Of a stretch of 64,000 nt of DNA, positions 42,620 through 53,920 are shown one piece after another. A program made the position numbers and the translations under genes. This stretch comes from Massospora cicadina. Its lineage: Eukaryota > Entomophthoromycota > Entomophthoromycetes > Entomophthorales > Entomophthoraceae. The stretch is from the NCBI GenBank assembly GCA_022478985.1, contig JAKSZP010015880.1, positions 122,703-186,702 of the forward strand. The letters are read 5' to 3'. A model generated the notes under the pieces. The model made no database searches and was not told the origin of the DNA. It saw only the letters and a program-made list of their open reading frames with translations. How positions within the stretch are numbered: position 1 is the first letter of the stretch; every line of letters begins with the position of its first letter.

Positions 42620-43976
42620 AGGGCCCCTTGGCGTTCCTTTGCCGCTCTCTCAGCAGCAGCAGTAGCCCACATATAGTGCACTTTTTCTTTATATGTGGGC
42701 TTAAGGGACTCTGACACTTTGTATGTAGTTGCGATTTTGGTGTTCTTTTTTGCTGATTTGGCTCAAATTTTCAAATTGCTGTGATCCTGCGGTGCATCAA
42801 TGGAGGTTGACAGAAATTCAGGAGGGAAATGGGTGGTAGAATCAGTTTTGATCAAGGCTTGGTAATATTGCTCAGGTAATCTTACTCACCCATCAGGGCC
42901 TCAGTTTGGTTGGCCCAATATGATTGGTGGATGGATTCATGAGCCGCTTCAGCAGCAAATGACATAATGTCATCCTGAGTCTGGTCAGGCAGGATCAAGG
43001 ATGTGTCCATGGCCGCTGCCTTGGCCACTGCTCTGTGGGCCTGCTTGGCCTTCTTACGCTCCTGTGGGGACACAGGTTTGACTGAATGTAACATCCCTTT
43101 GCGCCCCACAGGAATTCGGCATCAGTGTCTATAACCAGTGAATAATGGGTGTCTGTGCTACCCATTGCATCGAGGAAGATTTAGTTTTGTGTAATGCCCA
43201 CCTTGGTGGGGCAGGTGTGGGCCTTGTGGCCAAAAGCGTGACAAAAGGTGAAGATAGGGGGTGCGTTATCCATTGTGATGCGGAATAGGTGGGATTCCAG
43301 TTCAACAGCACAACTGCATTGTGGGGGATTTGGGTCAAATCTTCCACAATGACTGCAGAGTGGGTGATCATGGTAATTTCTTTGCCCATGCACAGGTCTG
43401 GCATGAGTGTAAAGCATTGCATTTTTTAGGAGTGAATTTACCCATAGCTTTTAAGCCCTTCCTTGAAGTAAAGCTCTAGCACTGTGCGCTTTATTGTTGT
43501 GAGGAGAAAGTTGAAGGTTACAAAAATTTTACTTGGTCGCCAAGTGCGCTTCATCTTGACCACCTGTTGACCATCTGGGAGTTCTATCACTACATGCACT
43601 ATGAAGCATCGTCCGCTGCTTGTTTATTTTCAAACTCTAGATCTAAACAAACTGCGGGACATGGAGTGCAGTTCTACATATACTGCTGCTGGAAATGGTT
43701 GTGCACATCTCCACATAAATTTTCCCAAAGCGCTGTTTGATTAATATCCAGGAAAAATCGCACCCCATGCTCAACTGATGACAGGGGCTGGGAATGAGGA
43801 GTATTGATGAACTGGTTACATTTTTACTTGCCAGGCCAAAGTCTCCTAGTAATAAAAATTGTCATTTTTTTGTTTTTATCTAGTCTGCTGGTGTTTCTGG
43901 GGCATTTACGAACTTTGGACAGTGCAGAGCCCAATCATGTGCCCTTTACTTTGCTAGCCCAACTTTTACCTGACAT
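42620..43976 (-). pseudogene. LINE copy B ORF1
   Basis: Starts MSGKSWASKVKG at 43,976-43,974. Conserved pieces are VEHGVRFFLDINQTALWENL, the RRM-like block, MPDLCMGKEITMITHSAV (~43,360-43,410), and a zinc-knuckle-like FTFCHAFGHKAHTCP (~43,200-43,250) whose first Cys is Phe. A basic Ala-rich segment follows (SPQERKKAKQAHRAVAKAAA, ~43,000-43,080), then AAAERAAKERQGALP near the end. Several stops and frameshifts. It lies upstream of ORF2, whose likely ATG is at ~42,590. Confidence 0.68.
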
Positions 43977-44099
43977 TGGGTGCACACTAATCTCCTCAAA
44001 GAGATTATCAAACTTACCTAGACTTGAATCAGATTTGTTGCAATTAGTGATTGCAACAAGAGACAAAAGTTATTATAATAGTGTTTCTTCTAGTTTGTA

Positions 44100-45013
44100 A
44101 AATAAAAATATTAAAATTGAAAAAAAAATTTCAAGCTATTAAGATCATTTATTGAGATAATGAAGGAAACTCTGGATTTTGAGCGTGACATGGACCATTC
44201 CTCAGACTTCAACAAAGCAGTCGCCTCTCTGTATGCTCTCTCTGGTGGGCAGACCATACTCCTCAGCGTTAGCATTGTACTTATCATTTTCCAAGGATAC
44301 ATCAACAATAACTCATCAAGCCAATTGACCAAGGATCTTACCACAGCTTCTTTTTCCTATTTGTGGGCCCTCACTTGGGCCCACTTGCCCAACTGTATCA
44401 TGGCAATGTGGAAGGATCCTGTTTGTCACATTAACAAAATTCATACCTTATTCCCCCTTTCTCATTTGTTAAAAATTGGGAACTATTCCCTAATCGTTAA
44501 TAACTGGTAGTTGGCTACTCTAATTTGGAGTATCAATTGTTATGATCCTGTGTTCTTCACCAATTTAAGTCTCCCAACTGTTAATTTCACAGGTTTGATA
44601 TGTGCATGATTCGCGGGTCTGATAGTAGTTGATAGTTGATTGATAATAGTATGAAGACTATTGTCCATAGTTGAATAGATAACCACTATGGTCCAACGCT
44701 GGACCTGTACTTCTCCATGAAATACTAATGACGTTGACTTTAGGGACTTCTTCCCTTATCCGCCTAACATGATCCACGCTCAGATCCAGAAGTTTATGGC
44801 CTTTCTTCTTGTGACACAAAGTCTGCAGCAATTCCTGTCTAAGCTCATCTTCTCTTCTAAGGATCCTCAATCCTTACTCTTTATATGACAAAAGAGTCCC
44901 CAATTATAGAACACAGCAATAATGTCCTGAAGATGAATAGAACTTAACACAATAATAAATCTACTAACTTAATTTTTTTATTAATGTGAATATCAGGGGT
45001 TTTATAGAGTGAA
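44100..45013. other. Unassigned; ends in a possible plus-strand LTR
   Basis: Open stretches at 44,160-44,510 (plus) and 44,658-44,870 (minus) match nothing I know. Because a primer-like site follows at 45,016, the last few hundred bases may be an LTR. No second copy was found to test this. Confidence 0.3.
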
Positions 45014-45015
45014 TT

Positions 45016-45032
45016 TGGCGCCCAACCCTCAG
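45016..45032 (+). other. Possible primer-binding site
   Basis: TGGCGCCCAACCCTCAG on the plus strand is close to the standard TGGCGCC start of many LTR-element primer sites. It is followed by a Gag-like remnant in the same direction. Confidence 0.4.
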
Positions 45033-45159
45033 TTGGCACCTCATCCATGAAACGGCAGCCGTTTCCATTGAACTTCCCTTTGACGTCTCACTGGCGATGG
45101 TCTTCTACATCTGGTTAGGATTCCTTCATTGGACATCCTCAAGACCTAAAACGGACAGA

Positions 45160-46130
45160 GTTAGAAAATGTGTCCTTAACGTTCCCCACTCAATCCCAGA
45201 AAACCAACCATATTTGGCGAGTGACCTTCTTAGGTAATGGGACTCTTTACCCATTACAACAGGTTGCAAACCAACTGATCAATTTTCTAGTTGCAGGCAG
45301 CATCACTCGCCTTGCAACTTGCTCATTAAATTCCTAATTTTTCAGTGATGAAATCTGACAGATCACAATTGGTACACCTGATAGTTAATCACTATCAGAT
45401 GCCCCTATCTTGTTGGCAACTCTGTCCGATGAGATCTTAATCATTCACCCAGATCAATTCCTAATGGATCCAAACCTGGTGAATTACCTAAATTCCCCTC
45501 AAACTTTATTAGCCTGAAATCAGGATCAACTGATATCCAATTCACTTGCCATCGGGAACTATCCCTAGCAATCCACAGGTAATCTAGGAGGCTGGAAAGG
45601 TGGGCAAAAATTCCAACACCATGGGAAACAAAATGAGTTTCAGGAGGAAAAATATGCCTGCATTTTGGCTTGTTGCTTCACCCTGACAACCAACCTTCTG
45701 GTCCAGTTATGGTCAATGTTGTCATCCCCTCCCCAAAGGGGAGTGAGTTGCCCATCTATTCACCTCAAAGGGCACCTGGACTGGCCCACTCCCAGAAGTA
45801 CTCCACACAACAACCCCTGAGCAAGAGTTCCAGTTCTTGCAACCCGTATTCCAGCTGCCAAGCCCATGTACCCTGTTTTTCTCACCCTTCCAAGAATGAC
45901 CTAACAGGAACCCATGTTGCCTAGCGGCTGTATACTCAGAAGATTATAAACCTGTTCTGGAAAATATCCCAGCTCCGCCAGCAGGCCATAAAATATGTAC
46001 CTGTCCAAAGCATCCCTAAGGCATCTACATCTGTATAAAATATTAGAAAGCCCAAGCCAAGATCCCTTCCACCACTGCCACCAACAAAGATTGTATCTTA
46101 ATAGGGGGTGATGTAATGATCAAGTCTGAC
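45160..46130 (+). pseudogene. Possible Gag remnant, plus strand
   Basis: Plus-strand frames read NHIWRVTFLGNGTLYPLQQV, ANQLINFLVAGSI and DEILIIHPDQFLMDPNLVNY. A Ser/Pro-rich part follows at 45,670-45,924 (SPKGSELPIYSPQRAPGLAH). Stops interrupt. The Gag call is an inference from its position after the primer-like site. I recognise no domain. Confidence 0.3.
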
Positions 46131-46271
46131 AGATTGCCACATTACCTCCCTATATTGATATGAAGGCCTTATTTAACTATCCTGATGGCAGAAATAATTG
46201 GAAACAGGCAGATAGAGGAATTTGAATAATGAATTCAACAGATAGAGCTCTGAATGGTAAAAGTCATTAGA

Positions 46272-46710
46272 AATTGAGCAGATTGAAGTTGGGGTGAATT
46301 TTGATGAACTTGAAGTTGAGAAAACTTATTCAAAACCTCAAGAATCCACTCAGCGCTCAGAAGAGTTTACTGAAGAGGTTGGAGCAAATCCAGAAACCTT
46401 TAAAAAACCTCAAAAATTGAGCAGATTGGGAGAAAGCCAATAATGATAATTTATTGAAATTGAATGTGAGAAAACTCATCTGGCGCCTTAATAATCTACT
46501 CAATGTTCAGAATAATTTATTGAAGAGGTTGGATCAATTCATATAATCTTGGAAAATTGTAGTAAATTGAGCAAATAGAGAGCAAGGGGAATTTAGTTGA
46601 TTATAATAAAATAGAATGTGTGAAAACTCATATGATGCCTCACAAATCCACTCAGCGTTCATAAGATTTTACTGAAGAGGCTAGAGTAATTCTAGAGGCC
46701 TCAAAAATAT
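46272..46710 (+). repeat. Three tandem ~145-bp repeats
   Basis: Units begin ATTGAGCAGATTG (46,272), ATTGAGCAGATTG (46,415) and ATTGAGCAAATAG (46,565), so the period is 143-150 bp. Each has GAAAACT(T/C)AT, CCACTCAGCG(C/T)TCA-like and (T/A)ACTGAAGAGGTTGGA-like blocks. The first unit is open for ~55 codons (VEKTYSKPQESTQRSEEFTE), the others are not. It could be a decayed repetitive coding segment. Sequence 46,711-47,150 shows nothing further. Confidence 0.7.
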
Positions 46711-47150
46711 GCCTTATTACCCTCAAACCCCATGAAGTTAAGGGCAGTAACCAAGCTGCCATCCCTATATATAATTACAGCACAAGTTAACTAATTTTAA
46801 CTTAATATTTTAGTATATACATTTCCCTAATAAAAATCCCCAAATTCCAAAATAAATTTTAAATCTTAAAATCCTCTTCATTTTGAAATCTTCAAATCTG
46901 GTACTATGGACGTCATGAGGATTACCCAAGAGCACAAAAGTATTTCCTATATGCTGATTCTCCTTAGGGACGAAACTTGTCTTTGTCTATCCAGTTTAGG
47001 ACTCTCTTTGTTAGTGATGTTCCTTCTAAGAAGCTAATGTAGCTAATGGATCTGCAATTTCACCTATGGTGCTATCTCTTGTTTTAGGGTTCATATTATA
47101 GCCTTATATTAAGAATTCCAAGAAAACATTAAAGTTGTTGACCGCCACAC

Positions 47151-48085
47151 CCATGAGGCCACTATAACAATATCCACATTTAAGAAAAGAGGGAAGCAAC
47201 ATTGTGACTATGGCCATTATGGCCCAGTTGTTGTGTAGACAATAGGGACATGGCACCTATGAGGCAGTAGATAGCAGATAGTGAGTAAAAGTTAGATTAG
47301 AAAAATTTAGCACAGAAATTTGTTTTATTAAAAAAGATATTAGAAAATTGAACAACTGTACAAGCGGGGGATGGTTGTATTAAGTGCTGGGGCTTGATGA
47401 TTAGATAAAGTTCTCGTTAACAAAGGCTAACATGATCCCATTCAACCCTAGCAGATCACCATTCCAAAATTTTATGATGGCAGATCAACCTCATCCTGGC
47501 CAGCCAACTTTTGCTCTAGTTTGCCATCAAATTTTTCCCCAGTGCAATTCCGCTTGGAAGATCAGCAACACTTTGGTTAGTGAGCAACTAAATGTACCCA
47601 TGGCCAGCCACATATGGGAGGCCCATTGGGTACTAAAAGGATTGAAACCTCCCAACACTGCTGGAGTAGGGCTCACCTTTTCTGGCAGAATTGAAACACA
47701 CTGGTGGGGTTTCAAACCCAAATGTATTTTGGATGACTAATTCATGCCAGGCCATAATTTATCAGTATTAATGGCCCCTTATCAAGGACATAAGCTTGTC
47801 AAGGGAGATGGTGACCAATATTTGCCCGCTGTCAGTGGCTTCATACCGCTGCTGGCTCCAAACACACACCCTCCATTCAACTGCACCAACTCTTGGGTGG
47901 TAAAGTAAGGAGGAAAGGGTGAAACCTAAATGGAATATGCCGTCACCCACTCTCTTTCATCACATGGGCTAAATTGCCCTGAGACATGAGAGGGACAGCC
48001 ACTTTCTTTGCCCCCTTCTTTGTGCGTAATGTAAATTCCTCATATTTAAGACGCAGGGAGTGCACCCAAGGACTTGCATTATCCT
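47151..48085 (-). repeat. Direct repeat: LTR and 3' coding end, copy 1
   Basis: Partner of 52,987-53,920. Both contain the same minus-strand residue of coding sequence, VSPFPPYFTTQELVQ against VSPFPPYLTIQELVQ. The LTR proper is probably only the first ~270 bp. Confidence 0.6.
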
Positions 48086-48272
48086 TCCCATCTTGAACAG
48101 GTAGAGCACCACCACTGGGACTTGGGTGAGGGTGACATTCTTGTAGGCCTTCTTCAACTTAATAGCCAAGAGTGTGGCGATCTTTGAGGTAAGGTGGGGA
48201 GCATTTGGGTGCAGGGCGTGAAAGGCTTACACCAGCTCACCACAATGGGCACAGTCATGGGCGCTGACTCAA

Positions 48273-49560
48273 CTATTTCTCATATGACGGAAACCCCTTC
48301 CAGGCCACAAAATAATGGGCTGAAGGTTGGGATTTCCATGAGGCCAACATGGCCTTGACCTCAGCCTCCTTTGATCCCTCAACCAAGATCGGCTCTACCA
48401 CTGCTAGGTACTTTCCCTTAAATGGGACAACTGAAAAACATGGAAAATGTGGTGCTGTTTCCAGTGGGCCGGTAGAGTCAACCCAAACGTGCCATTGCCC
48501 AAATTTTCCTCCACCACATGGGCCCAGAGAACTTGCTTGCAAACTTCTAGAAGGTCACCTTTATATGCAGGTGCCACATATCCAACATGATAGAGGTCCC
48601 CACTGCAGTTCATACTCAGGGAGACATTACAGTCCATGAAGCATTTGTAATTGCTGATGCCCTTGGTTATGTGCTCCTGAACCAGGGATTGGATGCTCCA
48701 AATGTGCTGTGCATAGTCTGCCATATCTGGAACTCTTTGGCAAAGGCACGAAATATAGAAATTGAGGGTCTATATCCCGGCGTGGCCTAGTATGGCGAAG
48801 ACCAGTAGATAAATAAATGCCATTACTCTATGCATATTGGGACAACAGAAAATCATCCACACAGGTGTCCTGTGTGGCAGAGGTGTAACAGTGCAGATAC
48901 CGTTTGAGTATCTGGTAAACCCACTTCATTTAACCATCAGCCTTGAAATGGTATTTTGTTAAGCGGCACAGCTTAATCTTCAAGATAGACAAGAGTTCAG
49001 CCCAAGAATGCGCCATAAAATGTGGCACTCAGTCACTCATGATCTCCTGAGGAAAGCCAAACATCGAGAACATATGCTGCACAAAGAGCTGGGCCATCTC
49101 CTTGGAGGTGATGGCTGACAAACAAGAGATAAAGAGGGAAAACTTGGTAAAAAAAGTCCATGACCATGATGTTTGTGGTGTATCCATTAGAGCTGAGAAG
49201 CTCAACAATGAAACCAACTGACACCAAGGTCCACGGACCCTTCAACTGTTGAAGAAGATGAAAAAACTATTTTTTCCTGATCTATCTGACTTCACCCATG
49301 CACATGTCACGCAATTAGTGATCCACTCTGGGATATCCTTAGAGATACCTGGCCTGTTATATGTCTATTTCACCAAGTCAAAAAAATATTTCCCAAGTGG
49401 CCAACTGCCAGGGGGTCATGGTGAGCACAAATGACTTCATCACGGAGTTAGGGTGGAACCAAAAGTCTTTACCTGAACTGAATCATCCCCTTAATTTACA
49501 AATAATGGTCTACTTATGCGTCAGAAGTACCAACTGATCCAACAGCTCTAGCCCCTCCAA
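48273..49560 (-). pseudogene. G4 integrase with C-terminal chromodomain
   Basis: Integrase core at ~49,029-49,245: GPWTLVSVGFIVELLSSNGY, where the first catalytic Asp of VDF is Gly, then TSKEMAQLFVQHMFSMFGFP. The Glu region reads YHFKADG*MKWV. The C-terminal part (48,404-48,724) includes HVWVDSTGPLETAPHF-like sequence. The chromodomain tail YFVAWKGFPSYEK is at ~48,273-48,320, preceded by GKYLAVVEPILVEGSKEAEV. Chromodomain integrases target heterochromatin. Catalytic losses show it is inactive. Confidence 0.75.
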
Positions 49561-49999
49561 TCAGGCCATCTGACCCGCCAATACCCAAGAGTCAAGAGGC
49601 ACATCCAGGACCCAATCTGCCACCAAAAAGTGGGAAGAGCAATAGCTAAGATCTTGGCTGTCTGAACTACTGTGGTTAGCTCATGCTAATCTGCCTCCAC
49701 TGGACTCAATGCAGAATTCAACCAACAAATTGGAAAGTCATCAAATCCCCTTATACAAATTTATATTTTGGAGTCAAACTGCAGAGGTCTCAATATGTCC
49801 AGACCTAATGATGCTCCAGCTTCTGCAGTTTCTGGAAGTGCATAAGGGCCTGATGATCCATCTTCACGGTCACCTCATGTCACACACCCTGAAGACGGTA
49901 CCACTAATGAGTAAGGGACCACACCATGGCAGCTTAATCCTTATTTTAATAGGGACTAGTATTGTTGGACAAACCAAACTTACACAAAACGTAAGTGGC

Positions 50000-51120
50000 C
50001 CAGATGTTTCAAACTGTCATGCACTTGCAACAGTAACGCCCCACGGCTGTTGTTGAGGCGTCACATGCTATAATAAAAGTCTTGGTTGTGTCGGTGTTTG
50101 AGAACAGGAGGCGCCAAAAAAACCTCTTTAATGGCGTCAAACACCCATTGGCACTCCTACATCCATTGGAATAGAGCATTATTTCCCGTCAAGGGATGCA
50201 GCGGCATGGCCAACTGTGAGAGGGCGGAGAAAAACATTTTCAAAAGTATGATTGTGCCCAAGAAGCTCCGCGACTGCTTCTAATTCATAGGAGTAAGCTA
50301 ATTGACAATTGCCTTGAGCTTGTTGGAGGGAATGATGTAACCATTTTTCAGGACCAGGTACCCAGAAAGGTAACCTCCTCCCTGAAAAAACCGACTTATA
50401 GGCTTTATGTAAAGTTCAACCTTGAGCAAAGCAGCAGCACCGCCTCCAGATCCGTCTCATGCTGCTCAAGGGGTAGGGGAATGCATGAGTTTATCATCAA
50501 TGTACTCCACTGCACAGGTAAACCTAAGGTTGCTGAGCATGTTGTCTATCATATTCTGGAACGTAGATGGAGTGTTCTTCAAGCCAAAGGCCATCATGCG
50601 GAACTGAAAGATGCTCCTTCTGGTACAAATTGCCATAAGCCACTATTGACACTTCACCACGTATACTTGATTGAATGCGTTTATGAGATTGAGCTTCAAA
50701 AACGCCAGGGATTTTGTGATCAACTGGCTAATTGTCTTCTCGAGGGGGAGGAGTAGGGGTCAGAAAAGGTGATATTATTCAGATGACCATATTTGACGCA
50801 GGGCTACAATGTAACATCAGCCTTCTGAGAAAAACTATGGGTGAAGTGATGAGATAGGTTTTTCTTGAACACCCACCCCTTTTTTAAGCATCTCATCTAA
50901 CCACTCCTCCAACGCCTTATCCTTCTGTGCCATGTAGGGATACAACTGGCAGTTAATGTTGATCACGGCCACTGTCTTGTAGAAAGCCATGTCATACTTG
51001 GAATGTGGCAGCAGGCAGTTAGCTTTCTCCATATTTTTATATTCTGATCTGCTGCCAATGTCAGGTAATTCTGGTGGAAGGCCCATGAGAGAAGGAATTG
51101 ACATAATGGAACCCACCCCA
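50000..51120 (-). pseudogene. G4 reverse transcriptase
   Basis: Blocks on the minus strand: LLPHSKYDMAFYKTVAVINI, ALEEWLDEMLKKGVGVQEKP (50,835-51,000), FLKLNLINAFNQV (~50,680), FRMMAFGLKNTPSTFQNMID (~50,560-50,620), and the active site CAVEYIDDKLMHS (~50,485-50,525) with both Asp present. RNase H would follow towards 49,600 but is hard to read. Stops and shifts are present. Confidence 0.72.
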
Positions 51121-52986
51121 ATCTGTCATAAGTGTATTGATCAGGGAAAACTCACCCCACAGCTGGGTATTTGTGAAGGAGAGTAAATACAAGTCCAGGT
51201 TGATATTAACCTGCTGCCAACGCCATCACCCTAACTCCAGAATGACTGGTAAAAGCAGATTCAGTCACAGCAAACTGATCACAAAACAAAACTGATGTAC
51301 CAATAAAGGAACCAGACTACATACCTTATACAACGCCATGGGGGTGGAGGATGCGCCCAACAATGATGCACCCACCTCCAGGTCTAAATCTAGTTCCTGC
51401 ACTTGTTTCAGCTTAAGAAATTACCCGCCTCTCCCATATCTACAAAAACTCAATAGACACCCAGTGTACCAAACAAATTTCTGAAGGCAACAAAAAGTAT
51501 GCAAATTCTGTTTATTGGCCACAGCACGGGACACCAAAAGCTGAGTAGAAATAATTGCTAGGTCTCCTGGAGCACCAGACTAAGAAGGGGGATTGGACTC
51601 TTTAGCGGGAAGATCCTCTTCTAATTCTTCATGTTGGGACGCTGACAACTTAGTCCCCAAGGGATTGGATGGTACCCATAAATTTGTAGAGATTGCCTCA
51701 CCAACTGTCCCCAGGGCAGGGGAGGGGAAGCAGTTGGATGGAGAGATACTAGATCATCCTCTGGAACAAAGAAACATACCCCAGGATCCTGACCAGAACT
51801 GACATGTTAGGTGAGAGACAAAGGACATGCCGCCATGCCATTTACTACCGCTCAAAACTGTTTCAGTAGTAAATTTTTATGTTGTATCACCTACCCCTAC
51901 TGATGCCTTTCAAAGCATGGCACCAATGGAGATAGCCACCACACCCACCTGCTCCAATTAACCCAATGTAGTGTCCCAGTTGGAATACTGTCAGAAACTA
52001 GATCCAAGGTGGCACAGAACACCACAATTAAAAACGGCCAACGGAAGTCCCATCCCAGGAGACAGACCCCATAATGCTTCAATGAACAAGGGCAAATCAG
52101 ATGAATCTGCACCTAATGTGAAGAATTGCACCAGGAGCTAATTGCAAATTGTCACGTGCATCACATAGGATACCTATATAATTAATGGAGTAGAAACTTC
52201 CTCCTTATTAGCTGAGCATAAAATTACATGCACCCAATGACGGGAAATCCTTCTCACTGTGTCCAAAAGAGCTACACTCCGCTGAGCATCTGTCAGGAAT
52301 AAGGACGCCACCTTTTTGGCTGAAAACTGCATCTGCAACTTGGGAAGAGCGTTCAAAACCTGGTTTTTGATTTCCACATAAGGGACGGATGAACCCACCC
52401 CCTGGGGAAGGATAAAACTGGGGCTGAATTCTGCAGAAGGGAATATTGGGTCAGGGACTCCACCACCACGTGGAGGCACCTGAAAAATGCACCAACTGAC
52501 CACACAAAAAGAGCTTAACTAATCACTAATGCGATTCATTTGGTAAAACAATACCGTTGCATTACCTACTTCTAGCAGAAGGGTGGAGATGGCGGAAATG
52601 AGTGGTTGGTCACTTATGTCACAGAGACAGCTATTTAAGTTTAAGTTAGACTGACATTGGGGTGGGTAAACACCCAGAATGCAAACCAGAATGTGAGAGG
52701 CATAGCTGTCCATATGACATGATAACTTGTGGGGATAGAAATGATTGAGGGGCAGCGACTAACAATCACCTTTACCATCATACCTAACAACTAAGCCATT
52801 GCAGCAGTGGCGGCTGTAGATTCCACCGCAGTTGTTTCTTTTGGCCCACAGGGATCCCCAAATCTGCTCAGGCAAACTGAGTTGCTGACCACATGGAAAG
52901 GGCATGAAACTTCCCATTGGGGAGAGAATCTCCAAAAACAAGGTCACATCCTGATGCTAAACGGCATCAAAATGAGGGACAATCTC
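51121..52986 (-). pseudogene. G4 Gag and protease region
   Basis: At 52,174-52,503 a Gag-like helical stretch is open (LPKLQMQFSAKKVASLFLTD, AQRSVALLDTVRRISRHW). At 52,519-52,990 the sequence duplicates the fragment at 37,471-38,000. No zinc knuckle or protease motif could be read with confidence. Confidence 0.45.
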
Positions 52987-53920
52987 AGGTAGGCCACTAT
53001 AACAGTATCTACATTTTAGGAGAAATGGCAACAATGTTGTGATTATAGCCACTATAACCCAGTTGTTGCATAGACTGGAGAACATGGCACCTATGGGGCA
53101 GCGGCTAGAAGATAGAGAATGAACACATATTAATAAAAATTCATCACAGAAATTTGTTTATCAAGACAGCCAAATGAAAATTGACTGCTAACTGAACCTT
53201 TGGGGACAGTTTCATAAGTGCTGTGAGCTTAGGGCTTAGATAAATTTTACATTAAGAAAGGGTAACGTGATCCCATCTGACTCTGGTGGATTAACATTTC
53301 AAGATGTTTATGACGCCAGATCAATCTCATCTTATTCAGCTGCCTTTTGCCCAAATTTCACCAACAAATGTTTCCTCCCATCACAATTCTGCTTGGTGGA
53401 TCAGTGATGCTTTATCCAGTGGGTGACTGGATGTGCCCATGGCCAGGACACATATGGGAGATCCTATTGGGTACTAAAAGTTTAAACTGCCCAAACCTGC
53501 TGGAGTTAGGCTCACCTTTTTGGCGAAAGGGAAACACACTGGTGGGGTTTCAAACCCAGTTGTATCTTGGACAACTCAATTATGCTGAGACTTAATTTAT
53601 CAATACTAACAGCCACTTACTGGGACTTAAGCTTGTCAAGGGAGAGGATGACCACCACTTTACCACATGTGGTGTCTTCATACTGCTGACACCTAAACAT
53701 ACACCCTCAATCTGCTGCACTAACTCTTGGATGGTAAGGTAAGGAGGAAAGGGGGAAACCTTGATGGGGTATGCTATCAACCACCTCTCATCCACCACAT
53801 GGGCTAAATCGCCCAGGAACATGAGAGGATGGCCTCCTCCTTTGCCCCCTCTATATGTGGAACAGAAATTTCTCACAGTTGAGGTGCAGGGGATGCTTCC
53901 TAGGACTTACACAAGTGTAT
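52987..53920 (-). repeat. Direct repeat: LTR and 3' coding end, copy 2
   Basis: See 47,151-48,085. The match stops near 53,920, where single-copy AT-rich sequence begins. Confidence 0.6.

Larger units (their letters stand above)
38860..44085 (-). mobile_element. Full-length LINE (copy B), decayed
   Basis: 5,226 bp flanked by TCTTCTAGTTTGTA (38,846-38,859 and 44,086-44,099). Same plan as copy A. ORF1 from ATG ~43,976, then endonuclease, reverse transcriptase with FADDCV (~40,533-40,551), C-terminal region, and a 3' tail with GGCTGACCATGAGACGGACA (a diverged tail). Copies A and B differ by many substitutions and indels, so they are separate old insertions and not a recent duplication. Confidence 0.87.
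47151..53920 (-). mobile_element. Chromovirus (chromodomain Ty3 element) G4, probably a tandem remnant
   Basis: Direct repeats 47,151-48,085 and 52,987-53,920 share AGGCCACTATAAC, CCCAGTTGTTG, ACATGGCACCTATG, CCCATGGCCAG and ACACTGGTGGGGTTTCAAAC. Between them, minus strand, lie Gag, reverse transcriptase (YIDD), integrase and a chromodomain. In the first repeat, coding sequence seems to run on into the pol end, so each repeat is more than an LTR. The simplest reading is one element plus the 3' end of a second, upstream one sharing an LTR, the second truncated near 53,920. Confidence 0.68.

Noticed and set aside
44160..44510. Possible membrane-protein gene (hydrophobic open frame)
   Set aside because: No homology recognised, no codon structure, and its minus-strand complement is equally open. 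It lies between mobile elements.
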